Shown: positions 8,311 through 17,945, numbered from the stretch's first letter. The stretch is 64,000 nucleotides of DNA from Bacteroides sp. (GCA_014801585.1 JAAVDX010000014.1:82643-146642); one strand, 5' to 3'. Notes: generated from the sequence alone by a model not told the origin. Numbers and translations are program-made.

Positions 8311-9174
8311 GTGCTTCTTGAAGTTTTCTGGAACGCAGACCCGGTTCTATTCTCTTTAGGACCTTTCACGGTGCGATGGTACGGCCTGATGTTCGCTTTG
8401 GGCTTCTTCATCGGCTATCAGATTGTAGCGGCAATGTTCAAGCATGAGGGGGCGCCGGAGAAATGGCTTGGCATCCTTCTGGCCTATCTCGTAATCGGCA
8501 CGGTGGTCGGTGCGCGCCTCGGACATGTCTTTTTCTACGAATGGGACTATTATTCGCAGCATCCGGGAGAAATTCTGAAGGTTTGGAACGGCGGTCTTGC
8601 AAGCCATGGCGGGACGCTCGGGAATATCATCGCTATTCTGCTCTTCTCCTGGTTTGTCAGCAAGAAAGCTCCTTCGTGGACTTTCGATAAGATTGTAGTG
8701 CCGGTGGCCCTCGTCGGAGCGCTAATCAGATTCGGAAATCTGATGAACTCGGAAATCTATGGAGGTCCGACCGATCTTCCCTGGGGATTCGTATTCCTGC
8801 GCAATGGAGAGACAGTGGCATGCCATCCGACTCAGCTATATGAAGCCGGCTGCTATCTTGTGTTGTTCGGGTTGCTGATGTGGATGTATTGGAAGCGTAA
8901 CGCTGAGGAACGTCCATGGCTACTGACAGGCATTTTCTTCATTTGGGTCTTCGGCTCAAGATTCCTCATAGAATACGTGAAGAATGTGCAAGTGGCTTCC
9001 GAATATGAGATGATCGCACGTTACGGCATGGACCTGGGACAGATTCTCAGCATCCCCTTCATCCTTTTGGGAGTAGTGCTGGTAGTCATAGCCCTCATAC
9101 GCCCACGTCAGCATTGGGAATTTCCGAACAGATTCGCTCCCGAACCTGAAGCTGACAAATCCCGTAAGAAATAA
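8311..9174 (+). CDS. lgt: Prolipoprotein diacylglyceryl transferase
   Basis: Lgt attaches a diacylglyceryl group to the lipobox cysteine of prolipoproteins in the inner membrane. The 287-residue protein has about seven hydrophobic segments and the signature RFGNLMNSEIYGGPTDLPWG near the centre, plus SHGGTLGN and a late FLIEYVKN segment. It begins with GTG, 20 nt after ackA. Substrates in this window include the SusD, SGBP and GH16 lipoproteins of the PUL. A perfect hairpin terminator follows. Confidence 0.96.
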   Translation: MLLEVFWNADPVLFSLGPFTVRWYGLMFALGFFIGYQIVAAMFKHEGAPEKWLGILLAYLVIGTVVGARLGHVFFYEWDYYSQHPGEILKVWNGGLASHGGTLGNIIAILLFSWFVSKKAPSWTFDKIVVPVALVGALIRFGNLMNSEIYGGPTDLPWGFVFLRNGETVACHPTQLYEAGCYLVLFGLLMWMYWKRNAEERPWLLTGIFFIWVFGSRFLIEYVKNVQVASEYEMIARYGMDLGQILSIPFILLGVVLVVIALIRPRQHWEFPNRFAPEPEADKSRKK

Positions 9175-9187
9175 CACTTTCCTATCC

Positions 9188-9242
9188 GTATAATTACAAC
9201 AGAGCCCGTGGACCATATCCACGGGCTCTGTTGTAATTATAC
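9188..9242. terminator. Bidirectional terminator between lgt and sufS
   Basis: A perfect 25-bp inverted repeat (arms 9188-9212 and 9218-9242) has a 5-nt loop; the GC core is AGAGCCCGTGGA and the outer stem is AT-rich. It is followed by ttattttta on the plus side. It separates convergent lgt and sufS. Confidence 0.88.
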
Positions 9243-9262
9243 TTATTTTTAATTGACTTCTA

Positions 9263-10489
9263 TTAGCCGAGCATTGCTGCGACACGCGCAACGCCGTTGA
9301 GGAAGGCACGGACTTCATCTTCGGTATTGTAGACTGCGAAAGAGGCACGGATCGTGCCCGGAATTCCGAGACGTTCCATCAGAGGCTGGGCACAGTGATG
9401 GCCGGTGCGTACGGCTATTCCAAGACCGTCGAGCAACATTCCGAAATCGTAGGGATGCTCCTCCCCTATCAGGAAAGATAGGACGGCTGATTTATGGTGG
9501 GCCTCACCAAAGATTCTGACATTTGGCGCAACTTCGCGTAATCCCTTTGTCGCAATATCCAGGAGATGCTCTTCATGGGCTTCGATTGCGTCAAGGCCGG
9601 TAGTCTCAAGGAAGGTTAAAGCTTCGTCGAATGCCGCGATACCCACAAAATCGGGTGTGCCGGCCTCAAATTTAAAAGGGAGCTCGGCAAAGGTGGTGCC
9701 GGAGAAAGAGACATGGCCAATCATCTCACCTCCACCCTGATATGGTGGCATTTTTTCCAGCAATTCCTCGCGTCCGTAGAGCACTCCTATCCCGGCCGGG
9801 CCATACATTTTATGGGAGGAAAATACGTAGAAGTCACACCCTAAATCCTGCATATCCAGATGAAGATGGGGCGACGCCTGCGCTCCGTCAATCAGCACCG
9901 GGACTCCATGTTCATGGGCAAACGCCGTCATTTCCTTTACGGGATTGATCGTACCCAATACGTTGCTGACATGCGTGAACGCGGCCATCACAGTCTTCTC
10001 ATTGAAGAGCGAGCGATATTGATCAAGATCGAGTTCGCCGCGATCATTGATATCAACCACCCGGATTTTAAGACCCGGACGGCGCGACTGCAACAACTGC
10101 CAAGGGACGATATCAGCATGATGCTCCATGACGGTCAGAATAATCTCCCCCTCATCGGGGAGCATCGAACCGAATGAAGAGGCCACCAGATTGATACTTT
10201 CCGTAGCGCCACGTGTAAAAATTATCTCACGCTCCGAATGCGCATTGATATAGCGTGCCACATGGCGGCGGGTCTGTTCTTGCAGATCCGTCGCTTCCTG
10301 CGATAGAGTATGCACACCACGATGTACATTGGCCTTATGATCGATATACATTGATCGGACCGCGTCAATGACCCTCTGCGGTGTCTGCGACGTAGCCGTG
10401 TTGTCAAGATAAATCAGCGGCTTGCCGTGCACTTCCCTATTGAGAGCAGGGAATTCTTTACGAATTTTTTCTATATCAAGCGTTTTCAT
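9263..10489 (-). CDS. sufS: Cysteine desulfurase SufS
   Basis: SufS is a PLP enzyme that takes sulfur from cysteine for Fe-S cluster assembly by the Suf scaffold. The 408-residue length fits. The PLP lysine is in SSHKMYGP and the active-site cysteine is C366 in RTGHHCAQP, the short class II loop. The N-terminus has IYLDNTATSQTP, and FTRGATESIN is typical. It is the last gene of the cvpA-sufC-sufD-sufS run, starting 11 nt after sufD. No SufE or SufU gene was seen nearby. Confidence 0.97.
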   Translation of the reverse strand: MKTLDIEKIRKEFPALNREVHGKPLIYLDNTATSQTPQRVIDAVRSMYIDHKANVHRGVHTLSQEATDLQEQTRRHVARYINAHSEREIIFTRGATESINLVASSFGSMLPDEGEIILTVMEHHADIVPWQLLQSRRPGLKIRVVDINDRGELDLDQYRSLFNEKTVMAAFTHVSNVLGTINPVKEMTAFAHEHGVPVLIDGAQASPHLHLDMQDLGCDFYVFSSHKMYGPAGIGVLYGREELLEKMPPYQGGGEMIGHVSFSGTTFAELPFKFEAGTPDFVGIAAFDEALTFLETTGLDAIEAHEEHLLDIATKGLREVAPNVRIFGEAHHKSAVLSFLIGEEHPYDFGMLLDGLGIAVRTGHHCAQPLMERLGIPGTIRASFAVYNTEDEVRAFLNGVARVAAMLG

Positions 10490-10500
10490 AGTAAATTCTC

Positions 10501-11856
10501 TTAATGGATCTCACAATCGAGCTGACAATCCTGACATCCTGCGGTTTCTCCGGCAAATCGGCGCTCTACGATATGAGTCAGACGCTCTTTGAGACCCGGG
10601 ATTCTTACCTTATCGATAACGTCGGCCATGAATGCCTGCTTGAGCAACATCCGGGCTTCTTGCTCGGAAAGGCCTCGGGTGCGCATGTAAAATAGTTGCA
10701 ATTCATCGAGCTGACCGGTAGCCGAACCGTGGGAACATTTCACGTCATCATTGTATATCTCAAGCTGCGGTTTGGAGAACATGCGGGCCTCATTGCTGCC
10801 TATTAGATTGCGATTGCTCTGATAGGCCTCGTTCTTTACAGCGTTATGAGCCACTTTTACCAATCCGGTGAAGCCGCAACGGGCGCAGTCGTCAACACTG
10901 AATTTGAAGAGTTCGTCGGTAAGACAGCGATCGCAATTATGCTCTACGTTGGAGTAGACGTCAATGAGGCGATCGGCATCCGCGATTCCCATGCCGTAGA
11001 GACGGAGTTCGGCATCGTTGCCTGCGAATTTGCAATGATACTCGTTGCGTGTAAGGCCGTTGTAGATCGTCATTCCGTCAACTACTACTGCCGATCCCTC
11101 CTCCTGACGGAGCCAAAGAGTGGAAAGGCGACGGGTGGTCTCAGAGGTTTCCTCCAATCCGTAGAGATCAAGATGAGCTCCGGGAGCACAATATACTTCA
11201 AACGTCTGGAGCAGCTGCTGATTTGAATTGCTCCGCGATGTATGATCGCAGAGGAGCATGCGCATTTCCGAAAATTCTTCCATCACTATCACCACTTTGA
11301 GCGGTGTGAGCATATTGTCGGCACCTCCGAGAATATTTATTATCTGGACAGGATTTTCTACCTTCACACCTTTCGGCACACGGATCCAAAGTCCGTCTTG
11401 TGCAAGGAGAGATGAGAGGGCCACCAGAGGGTTCTCACCGTTGGCAAGCGTATTGTAATATTTCTTTACAAGTTCGGGGTCGTCGAGAGCTTTTTGGCGA
11501 AGACTGCATATCTCGACTCCTGGCGGAAGAAGCCTGCGGCTCTCCGGAGTCTCTGCGAAGCGATCATTGACGATAAAGAACAGAGATGTTGCAATTCGCG
11601 GGATCCCGCAATGAAAACTCTCTGCAGGATTCACGGGGAGCGGGATACGATTGACGTTGACGCCATAATCGAACCCTAAAATCTCCGGGAGATCGATAAT
11701 CTCATAATTCTCTGAACCCTTTCGGGGGAGGTCATTATGCCTGAGGACAGACAGAGCCTCCCGACGCGACGCATTGAGGACCGGTGCGGAATTTGCATCG
11801 ATCGTATCAGCGTTGTGTTCGTAAAGGTCGATATATTGTTTTACTGCGTTATCCAT
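10501..11856 (-). CDS. sufD: Fe-S cluster assembly protein SufD
   Basis: SufD partners SufB and SufC in the Fe-S scaffold complex. The 451-residue product carries the SufBD core with the late signature KCSHGSATGQLDE then FYMRTRGLSEQEAR. The end is cysteine-rich (CQDCQLDCEIH), a feature also seen in Bacteroidetes homologs. SufB-specific features were not seen. It lies between sufC (4 nt upstream) and sufS. Because no SufB is found beside it, its partner must be encoded elsewhere or this protein fills both roles; the former is more likely. Confidence 0.93.
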   Translation of the reverse strand: MDNAVKQYIDLYEHNADTIDANSAPVLNASRREALSVLRHNDLPRKGSENYEIIDLPEILGFDYGVNVNRIPLPVNPAESFHCGIPRIATSLFFIVNDRFAETPESRRLLPPGVEICSLRQKALDDPELVKKYYNTLANGENPLVALSSLLAQDGLWIRVPKGVKVENPVQIINILGGADNMLTPLKVVIVMEEFSEMRMLLCDHTSRSNSNQQLLQTFEVYCAPGAHLDLYGLEETSETTRRLSTLWLRQEEGSAVVVDGMTIYNGLTRNEYHCKFAGNDAELRLYGMGIADADRLIDVYSNVEHNCDRCLTDELFKFSVDDCARCGFTGLVKVAHNAVKNEAYQSNRNLIGSNEARMFSKPQLEIYNDDVKCSHGSATGQLDELQLFYMRTRGLSEQEARMLLKQAFMADVIDKVRIPGLKERLTHIVERRFAGETAGCQDCQLDCEIH

Positions 11857-11860
11857 CCTA

Positions 11861-12616
11861 TTACTCCTCCCCTAATTCGCGTTTCACCCAATCATAACCT
11901 CTTTCTTCGAGCTCGAGAGCGAGTTCCGGACCGGCTGTCTTAACGATGCGACCCTTGTAGAGGATATGGACGATATCGGGTTTGATATAATCGAGCAGAC
12001 GCTGATAATGGGTGATGACGATTGTAGCATTGTTGGCGGTCTTGAGTTTGTTGACACCCTCGGCCACTATACGCAGCGCGTCGATATCCAAGCCTGAATC
12101 AGTCTCGTCGAGAATTGACAACCGCGGCTCAAGGACAGCCATCTGAAAGATTTCATTACGCTTCTTCTCACCGCCGGAGAAACCTTCATTCACACTGCGC
12201 GAAGCGAGTTTGTTGTCAAGCTCTACGATTGATCTCTTTTCACGCATGAGTTTCAGGAACTCTGCCGCACTCATCGGACCCTCACCGAAATATTTACGTT
12301 TGGCATTGACAGCGGCCCGCATGAAATTCATCATCGACACGCCCGGAATCTCCACCGGATACTGGAACCCAAGGAATACTCCTTCATGACTGCGGATCTC
12401 CGGAGGCATGGCGAGCAGATCCTTACCGTAGAATTCCACGCTACCGCCGGTCACGGTATAGGCCGGATTTCCGGCAAGCACCATTGAGAGCGTGGACTTA
12501 CCCGAACCGTTAGGTCCCATAATAGCATGAACCTCACCCGGACGAACCTCAAGATTCAATCCTTTCAATATCTCTTTTCCGTTGATCTCTGCATGCAGAT
12601 CACTGACCTTTAGCAT
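11861..12616 (-). CDS. sufC: Fe-S cluster assembly ATPase SufC
   Basis: SufC is the ABC-type ATPase of the Suf complex. The 251-residue protein has Walker A GPNGSGKST, the Q-loop region FLGFQYPVEIPG, ABC signature FSGGEKKR, Walker B LSILDETDSGLD and switch His in VITHYQRLL. The SufC-specific wording around EIPGVSM and RNEIFQ separates it from transporter ATPases. cvpA lies 24 nt upstream and sufD 4 nt downstream. Confidence 0.97.
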   Translation of the reverse strand: MLKVSDLHAEINGKEILKGLNLEVRPGEVHAIMGPNGSGKSTLSMVLAGNPAYTVTGGSVEFYGKDLLAMPPEIRSHEGVFLGFQYPVEIPGVSMMNFMRAAVNAKRKYFGEGPMSAAEFLKLMREKRSIVELDNKLASRSVNEGFSGGEKKRNEIFQMAVLEPRLSILDETDSGLDIDALRIVAEGVNKLKTANNATIVITHYQRLLDYIKPDIVHILYKGRIVKTAGPELALELEERGYDWVKRELGEE

Positions 12617-12640
12617 CTTTATATATTTTTAACTTTATTT

Positions 12641-13255
12641 TCAAACATTTCGGGGTTCACCGAATCCATACGTATGTACAACACTTTCATCCACTCTTCG
12701 GTTGAGGGAAATCTTTTTTGCTTCGCGGAGCTGTTCTTCGTGGGCAAACTGGGAGAAACTTTCGCTTCCGAGGGCAGCCGGAGCAAGCCATACAACCGCT
12801 GCACAGATATTTCCATCGTCGGCTTTTCCATAACGCATAAGCGCTGAGTCGGGATGAATGCCGATATACACGTTATAGCAGATGGAGAGCATGAGTAGAT
12901 AATTGGCTACACAGAACATGGTGCCCAATAGGGAATCCAAAAGCCCCGATCCGGCAGCGGCCATAGCTGTCCGTATAATTCCCGTCACTGAGCGAAAAAG
13001 GAAATATACGAGGAAGAATACTGCTCCGCATCCTAAATTGGAAGCCAGGTAGACAGCTCCACGTGAAGTAGCGTGAGTGGACAACATCTGAAGCATTATT
13101 TCCGTAGACGCATCAACAAATATATGCGAACAGACAATTCCGAAAGCCATGCCAAGCACGGAGGTCACCATACCGGTCAGCCCGCGGCGGTAACCTCTGA
13201 TGACTCCCCAGGCTGCCACGCCCAGCGCTATGATGTGGAAAAGCGCGTCGTCCAT
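12641..13255 (-). CDS. CvpA family membrane protein
   Basis: The 204-residue protein has about four hydrophobic segments (near IIALGVAAWGVIRGY, MVTSVLGMAFGIVCS, AVFFLVYFLFRS and FCVANYLLMLSICY) and the RGYRRGLTGMV start typical of CvpA proteins, which are linked to colicin V production and envelope functions. The C-terminal part after residue 150 is soluble and poorly conserved. It is the first gene of the operon with sufC-sufD-sufS and has its own promoter at 13279-13310. A direct link to Fe-S assembly is not established. Confidence 0.85.
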   Translation of the reverse strand: MDDALFHIIALGVAAWGVIRGYRRGLTGMVTSVLGMAFGIVCSHIFVDASTEIMLQMLSTHATSRGAVYLASNLGCGAVFFLVYFLFRSVTGIIRTAMAAAGSGLLDSLLGTMFCVANYLLMLSICYNVYIGIHPDSALMRYGKADDGNICAAVVWLAPAALGSESFSQFAHEEQLREAKKISLNRRVDESVVHTYGFGEPRNV

Positions 13256-13278
13256 CGTAGGATTTTAGATTCAGACTA

Positions 13279-13310
13279 CAAATTTATCAATTTTTAACGA
13301 CTCTGCCAAA
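13279..13310 (-). promoter_or_regulatory. Promoter of the cvpA-sufCDS operon
   Basis: On the minus strand TAAATTTG (13279-13286) and TTTG (13307-13310) are 20 bp apart. The predicted leader to the cvpA ATG is about 20 nt. This shows that the operon begins at cvpA, so sufB is not hidden upstream in the same transcript. Confidence 0.7.
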
Positions 13311-13389
13311 TACATTCTCATTTCTCGCTACCTTAATAAGATTTGAGGCTGATTTATCAATGAGTGAGTTGTTCAGGATGTCCTCACAC

Positions 13390-13419
13390 TTGCATTTATC
13401 GCGAAAAAGGTTTAATTTT
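13390..13419 (+). promoter_or_regulatory. Promoter of the GH25 gene
   Basis: TTG (13390-13392), a 19-bp spacer and TAATTTTG (13412-13419) form a good -33/-7 pair. The predicted start point lies only about 4 nt before the ATG at 13427. The promoter overlaps the upstream part of the longer reading frame from 13364, so that longer start is unlikely. Confidence 0.65.
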
Positions 13420-13426
13420 GTATTGC

Positions 13427-14200
13427 ATGAGAGGATTGTCAACATATTCCGCCATTCAAGGTAAGATCCGCGACTTTAAGGTAGCGCTCGGTTTTATGGC
13501 CGTAGCGTGGCTTTTGGCCGCAGCTTCTTTCTATGCCTATCGGCAGTTTATGACAACTCCTCCTTATGTAGATCCGGCGCGCTATCCGGTAAGGGGTCTT
13601 GATGTCTCGGCTCATAACGGGATGATGAATCTCGACGCGGCGGCGGCCGATGGCTATGAGTTTATATTTCTAAAAGCTTCGGAAGGCAACACATTCCGCG
13701 ACCCTAATTTCCGCCTGAATTATTCAAAAGCATCTCACGCGGGATTCAAGATAGGAGCCTACCATTTCTTCCGCTTCGACTGCGACGGAATCACTCAGGC
13801 CAAGAATCTCCTCGGCGCAGTGGCCGACAGGGAGCTGGAATTGGGAGTGGCAATCGACGTAGAAGAGCAGAATAATGCAGCAGGTGTAGATTCCGTCATG
13901 ATAGCGTCGCGCCTTTCATCAATGGTAGAATATCTGAATCTCAGAGGCTTCCGAGTGACTCTATATTCCAATTTAGCGGGTTATTACGACTATATCCGCG
14001 AAGTAGAACCCGGCACGACCCTATGGATCTGTACATTCTCCTCAGATCCCATCAATGCCGAATGGACGTATTGGCAATACGATCATCATGGGCGAGTCGC
14101 GGGGATACGCGGTGATGTCGACCTGAATGCTTTCTGCGGATCGGAAGCCGACTGGCAGCGATTTCTCGACGGCGCCCAATGGCCTTATGACACTCTTTAA
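13427..14200 (+). CDS. Glycoside hydrolase family 25 (lysozyme-like) membrane-anchored protein
   Basis: GH25 enzymes cleave peptidoglycan between N-acetylmuramate and N-acetylglucosamine. A transmembrane anchor near residues 20-40 (ALGFMAVAWLLAAASFYAY) precedes the catalytic domain, which starts at VRGLDVSAHNG with the first acidic residue and has the DxE motif in VAIDVEEQN. YWQYDHHG then VDLNAFCG close the domain as in other members. The start at 13427 is chosen from the promoter position. The family is often involved in cell wall turnover or lysis of competitors; which applies here is open. Confidence 0.9.
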   Translation: MRGLSTYSAIQGKIRDFKVALGFMAVAWLLAAASFYAYRQFMTTPPYVDPARYPVRGLDVSAHNGMMNLDAAAADGYEFIFLKASEGNTFRDPNFRLNYSKASHAGFKIGAYHFFRFDCDGITQAKNLLGAVADRELELGVAIDVEEQNNAAGVDSVMIASRLSSMVEYLNLRGFRVTLYSNLAGYYDYIREVEPGTTLWICTFSSDPINAEWTYWQYDHHGRVAGIRGDVDLNAFCGSEADWQRFLDGAQWPYDTL

Positions 14201-14220
14201 CTTAATTTAGGTGATTATGG

Positions 14221-14325
14221 GGCTCTTTGCAATAAAATAAAAGTCAATACCAAGCGTTAATTAAAAGGATAAAAAGAGCCGGACGATCCGAAATTTTTAT
14301 CATCTGGTGATTGTACCGGACTCTT
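14221..14325 (+). promoter_or_regulatory. Leader of the PorU-like gene with alternative pairings
   Basis: GGCTCTTT (14221-14228) can pair with AAAGAGCC (14273-14280). The latter, extended as AAGAGCCGG, can instead pair with CCGGACTCTT (14316-14325) apart from one bulged base. The two pairings exclude each other, as in attenuators. No consensus TAnnTTTG promoter was found in the 158-nt gap, so the gene may depend on the GH25 transcript or an atypical promoter. Confidence 0.3.
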
Positions 14326-14358
14326 ACATCAACTTTCCCAACACTCACATCATCAAAC

Positions 14359-17300
14359 GTGAAAAAATTCTTTACCAACATATTTCGCCGTAATCTTATT
14401 CCGGTTGCAGCTGCATTGATAGTGGCCTTGACCGGATTATACGCTCCGATTCCCCTTTCGGCGCGCGATGCGTCGCACTATTCCGCTTCATCCCGTCTTG
14501 CATCAGGCAAGTGGGTCAAGGTAAAAGTTGAGAAGACCGGTGTACAATTCGTGTCGGCAGCCAATCTCCGGAAGATGGGGTTTTCCGATCCGTCGAAGGT
14601 GCGCGTATTCGGTCTGGGAGGTCGCGAACTTCCCGAGACCCTCACGTCTTCGCAGGCTGATGACCTGCCCCGTGTGGCTTCTATAGCCGATTCCAAAGGG
14701 GTCAGATTCTTCGGCTACGACTATATCCGATGGGACTATAACAGCAATGGCCGCTTTGATCATAAGATGCATTCCTACGCCGAGGAATCATGGTATTTCC
14801 TGACTGATTCCGACACGTCTGAGGCGCAACTTCCATCAGCTCCGGCCGTGGCTGCTTCTTCATCCGTAAGGGTAGTTGACTCATTTATCCAGCCGTTGCT
14901 CCATGAGCAGGATCTTTATCATCCCTCCAACACAGGCTCTCGCTATCTTGGTGAAGATTTTCGTTCGCCGACACGTCGCTCTTTCGATTTCACCCTTACG
15001 GATGCAGTCGAAGGAGAGAATTGCTATATCAAATATGGATTCGGAGCCAACACTTCTTCAGCATCTACAGTCACTCTGACTGCCGGCGCAACCGATAAGT
15101 TCGAGTCGCGCATCAGCGCCGTATCTGACAACGAACAGTTTATGCGCTTCATTGAGTCAGAACATAATATTCAAAATTCCGGCAATAGCCTTCGCGTGGA
15201 AATTCAGTTTCAGGGCGGGGGTAACATTCGCCTGGCACGACTTGACTATCTGAAGGTGCAGTATCGCAGAAAAATTCGTCTGTCGGATGATCAACTCTAC
15301 TTCACGGTCTCTGAGAGTCGACCGGCAAAGGTCAGCATTTCCGGGGGGGATGCCTCGGTCATCGTATGGGACGTGACAGAGCAAGGGAATCCGATGATAG
15401 TCGCTACGACTAAAGAAGGGAATGACCTTACATTCATGACTCCGGGCAACGGGCTTCATGAATATGTTGCTTTCCATCCGGATAAAGCCGGTTATCAAGT
15501 GAATGAATATGTCAGGGTTTCCAATCAGGACATCCACTCTCTCCCGATCCCCGATATGCTTATCATTGCCCCTGCCACATATCGTGAGGCGGCAAATAAG
15601 ATGGCGAATCATCACCGGAATTACGACAAGATGAAGGTAGAAGTCCTCACCCCGGAAGAGATCTATAATGAATTCTCATCGGGCACACCTGACGTGACCG
15701 CTTTCCGCAGATTGCTTAAGATGTGGTATGACCGTGGAGTGGCCCGCGATAAGTATTCTTTTGACAACGAATCCGGAGAGGAGACCTCCTCGGAAGAGGG
15801 GACAATCAAATACTGCCTTATCATGGGCGAAGCCACATTTGACCAGAAGCGTCTGATGGAGGCCGCCAAGAATGCAAGTTATCCCTTCGTCCCGATACGC
15901 GAATCTTTTATCAGGGATACGACAATCGACAGCGACATATATCAGACTAAGGAGTCGACCTCTTACTGCACTGATGACTACATAGGGATGTTGGCAGACG
16001 TCTCCGGCACGTTCTACATCGGAAGGGCGAAAATGCAGGTAGCTGTAGGCCGAATGCCTTTCCAATCGGCCTCCGAGGCGCTGTCGCTCACCGATAAGTA
16101 TATCAATTATGTTGAGAATCCTACGGTAGGAGCATGGCGCAACCGCTTTATGTTTATCGCTGACGACCTCAACAACGGCGTCCATCTCACACAGTCGGAG
16201 TCGATGATTTCCGAACTGAAAAAGACTGCCGCGGGCAAGAATTTCCGTTTTGAAAAACTCTATCTAGATTCATATCCTCAGGAGCAGACGAGTATCGGGC
16301 CGACATATCCGAAGGCAAAGGAGAAGATGATGGAACTCTGGAATTCCGGCGTCAATCTTATCAACTACATCGGCCATGCCAATCCTGTCAGCTGGACTCA
16401 TGAGAATCTGCTCAACTGGACCGATATTACCTCATTCAGCAATGAGAATTTTCCCTTTATTTATGCTGCCACGTGTGAATTCGGTCGTATAGATGCAGAT
16501 ACCCGAAGCGGTGCGGAGGTGCTCTGGGCTTATCCCAATGCCGGCATTATCGGAATTCTGACACCGGCGCGTACGGTATATATTGATCAGAATGGCAATC
16601 TTACCAATCAGATGGGTAAGTCGATGCTCAAGCCCGGACCGGACGGACGTGCGCGTACAATCGGTGAAATAATGATCGAGGCCAAGAATAATTATCCGTC
16701 ATCGGATAATATCAATAAATTGAAATATGTGCTCATCGGCAATCCGGCAATGCGCATGCAGGTGCCCACCTACAACGTAGCGCTGACCTCTCTCGGAGGC
16801 CGGGATGTAGAGGAGCTTGAGAAGGATGATCTGCCGGTTGTGACGGCGCGCAGCAATGTGAAGATAGCCGGTGAGGTCAGAGATCTCGAAGGCAATCTTG
16901 CATCTGATTTCAATGGTCTCGTTGAGATTCAGCTTTATGATGCTGAAAAGACAGTAGAGACACTCGGCAACGGAGCTGACGGAGTGATAAGCTATTACAA
17001 CGACCGCAAAACACTTCTCTATCGAGGCGTTGCCAAGGCTGAGAAAGGTCGCTGGCAGGCGACCGCCGTCATACCTTCAGAGATTGAAAACAACTACTCT
17101 CCGGCTCAATTCGTATTTTATGCCTATACCCCCGACCGCACAGAGGCCAACGGACAATTCTCAGACTTCTATGTGTATGGTCGTGCGCCGGGCTCGGAGA
17201 AAGACTTTGAAGGACCTCAGATTGAAATGTTAGCTCTCAACCGTGAGGACTTTCAAGATGGCCAGATTGTACATTCTTCTCCTGTGGTGATGGCGAAAGT

Positions 17301-17868
17301 ATCTGACGAATCAGGTATCAATATCTCTGACGCCGGAATCGGTCATGCCATTACCCTCGTGCTCGATGATAAGACCTATTACACCGATGTAAATTCTTAT
17401 TATACCCCTGATACGGATGACTTCACGGGCGGTTCGATCACTTATCCCCTCTCCGATGTCGCCCCCGGTAAGCACTCACTGAAACTTATTGTCTGGGATA
17501 CGGCTAAGAACTCATCCTCAGCTTCAATCGATTTTGAAGTGGCAGTAGCGAAAGCGCCGGAGATCTACTCCCTCTCTACCGATGTCAATCCGGCTCGCGA
17601 CCACGTGAACTTCACACTCTCGACTGATCGTCCGAAAGCTAAGGTCGATTGCAGGATTGAGGTATTCGATCTTAACGGCCGTCGCGTCTGGAGCTCGGAA
17701 TCGAACGTATCCACCGATCTTTCGGCGGGTCTGTCAATCGGTTGGAATCTTTGCGACGGAAATGGGGTGAGAGTGCCGCGCGGCATCTATGTATATCGCG
17801 CTACAGTGATATCGCCTGAAGGTCCGCAGGCTACCAAATCATACAAATTGGCCGTCACAGCTCCCTGA
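14359..17868 (+). CDS. PorU-like type IX secretion sortase (C25 peptidase family)
   Basis: PorU removes the C-terminal signal of T9SS cargo at the outer membrane and transfers cargo to anionic LPS. From the GTG at 14359 the protein has 1169 residues: a signal peptide ending near PLSARDA, a PorU N-terminal region (SGKWVKVKVEKTG, then VRVFGLGG), the gingipain-type catalytic domain with His673 in NYIGHANP and Cys706 in AATCEFGR, and a C-terminal FlgD-like/sorting-type domain ending GIYVYRATV. An in-frame TTG at 14311 would add 16 residues without improving the signal peptide. A second protein of the same architecture lies at 19279-22659 next to porV; which is the main sortase is not settled by sequence. 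Confidence 0.85.
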   Translation: MKKFFTNIFRRNLIPVAAALIVALTGLYAPIPLSARDASHYSASSRLASGKWVKVKVEKTGVQFVSAANLRKMGFSDPSKVRVFGLGGRELPETLTSSQADDLPRVASIADSKGVRFFGYDYIRWDYNSNGRFDHKMHSYAEESWYFLTDSDTSEAQLPSAPAVAASSSVRVVDSFIQPLLHEQDLYHPSNTGSRYLGEDFRSPTRRSFDFTLTDAVEGENCYIKYGFGANTSSASTVTLTAGATDKFESRISAVSDNEQFMRFIESEHNIQNSGNSLRVEIQFQGGGNIRLARLDYLKVQYRRKIRLSDDQLYFTVSESRPAKVSISGGDASVIVWDVTEQGNPMIVATTKEGNDLTFMTPGNGLHEYVAFHPDKAGYQVNEYVRVSNQDIHSLPIPDMLIIAPATYREAANKMANHHRNYDKMKVEVLTPEEIYNEFSSGTPDVTAFRRLLKMWYDRGVARDKYSFDNESGEETSSEEGTIKYCLIMGEATFDQKRLMEAAKNASYPFVPIRESFIRDTTIDSDIYQTKESTSYCTDDYIGMLADVSGTFYIGRAKMQVAVGRMPFQSASEALSLTDKYINYVENPTVGAWRNRFMFIADDLNNGVHLTQSESMISELKKTAAGKNFRFEKLYLDSYPQEQTSIGPTYPKAKEKMMELWNSGVNLINYIGHANPVSWTHENLLNWTDITSFSNENFPFIYAATCEFGRIDADTRSGAEVLWAYPNAGIIGILTPARTVYIDQNGNLTNQMGKSMLKPGPDGRARTIGEIMIEAKNNYPSSDNINKLKYVLIGNPAMRMQVPTYNVALTSLGGRDVEELEKDDLPVVTARSNVKIAGEVRDLEGNLASDFNGLVEIQLYDAEKTVETLGNGADGVISYYNDRKTLLYRGVAKAEKGRWQATAVIPSEIENNYSPAQFVFYAYTPDRTEANGQFSDFYVYGRAPGSEKDFEGPQIEMLALNREDFQDGQIVHSSPVVMAKVSDESGINISDAGIGHAITLVLDDKTYYTDVNSYYTPDTDDFTGGSITYPLSDVAPGKHSLKLIVWDTAKNSSSASIDFEVAVAKAPEIYSLSTDVNPARDHVNFTLSTDRPKAKVDCRIEVFDLNGRRVWSSESNVSTDLSAGLSIGWNLCDGNGVRVPRGIYVYRATVISPEGPQATKSYKLAVTAP

Positions 17869-17874
17869 TGACTT

Positions 17875-17905
17875 TTTGTCAACTCGTAAAAATTTATTAA
17901 TTTTG
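17875..17905 (+). promoter_or_regulatory. Promoter of rex
   Basis: TTTG (17875-17878), 19 bp, then TAATTTTG (17898-17905). The expected start point is near 17909, leaving about 37 nt to the ATG at 17946. It overlaps the end of the upstream gene, whose stop is at 17868. Confidence 0.7.
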
Positions 17906-17945
17906 CGTCTTGAAACCAATAGTTTTTCCGAACGAACAGAGACAT

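Noticed and set aside
13364..13426. A longer N-terminus for the GH25 protein.
   Set aside because: The promoter lies inside it, and the added residues are Cys-rich without similarity.
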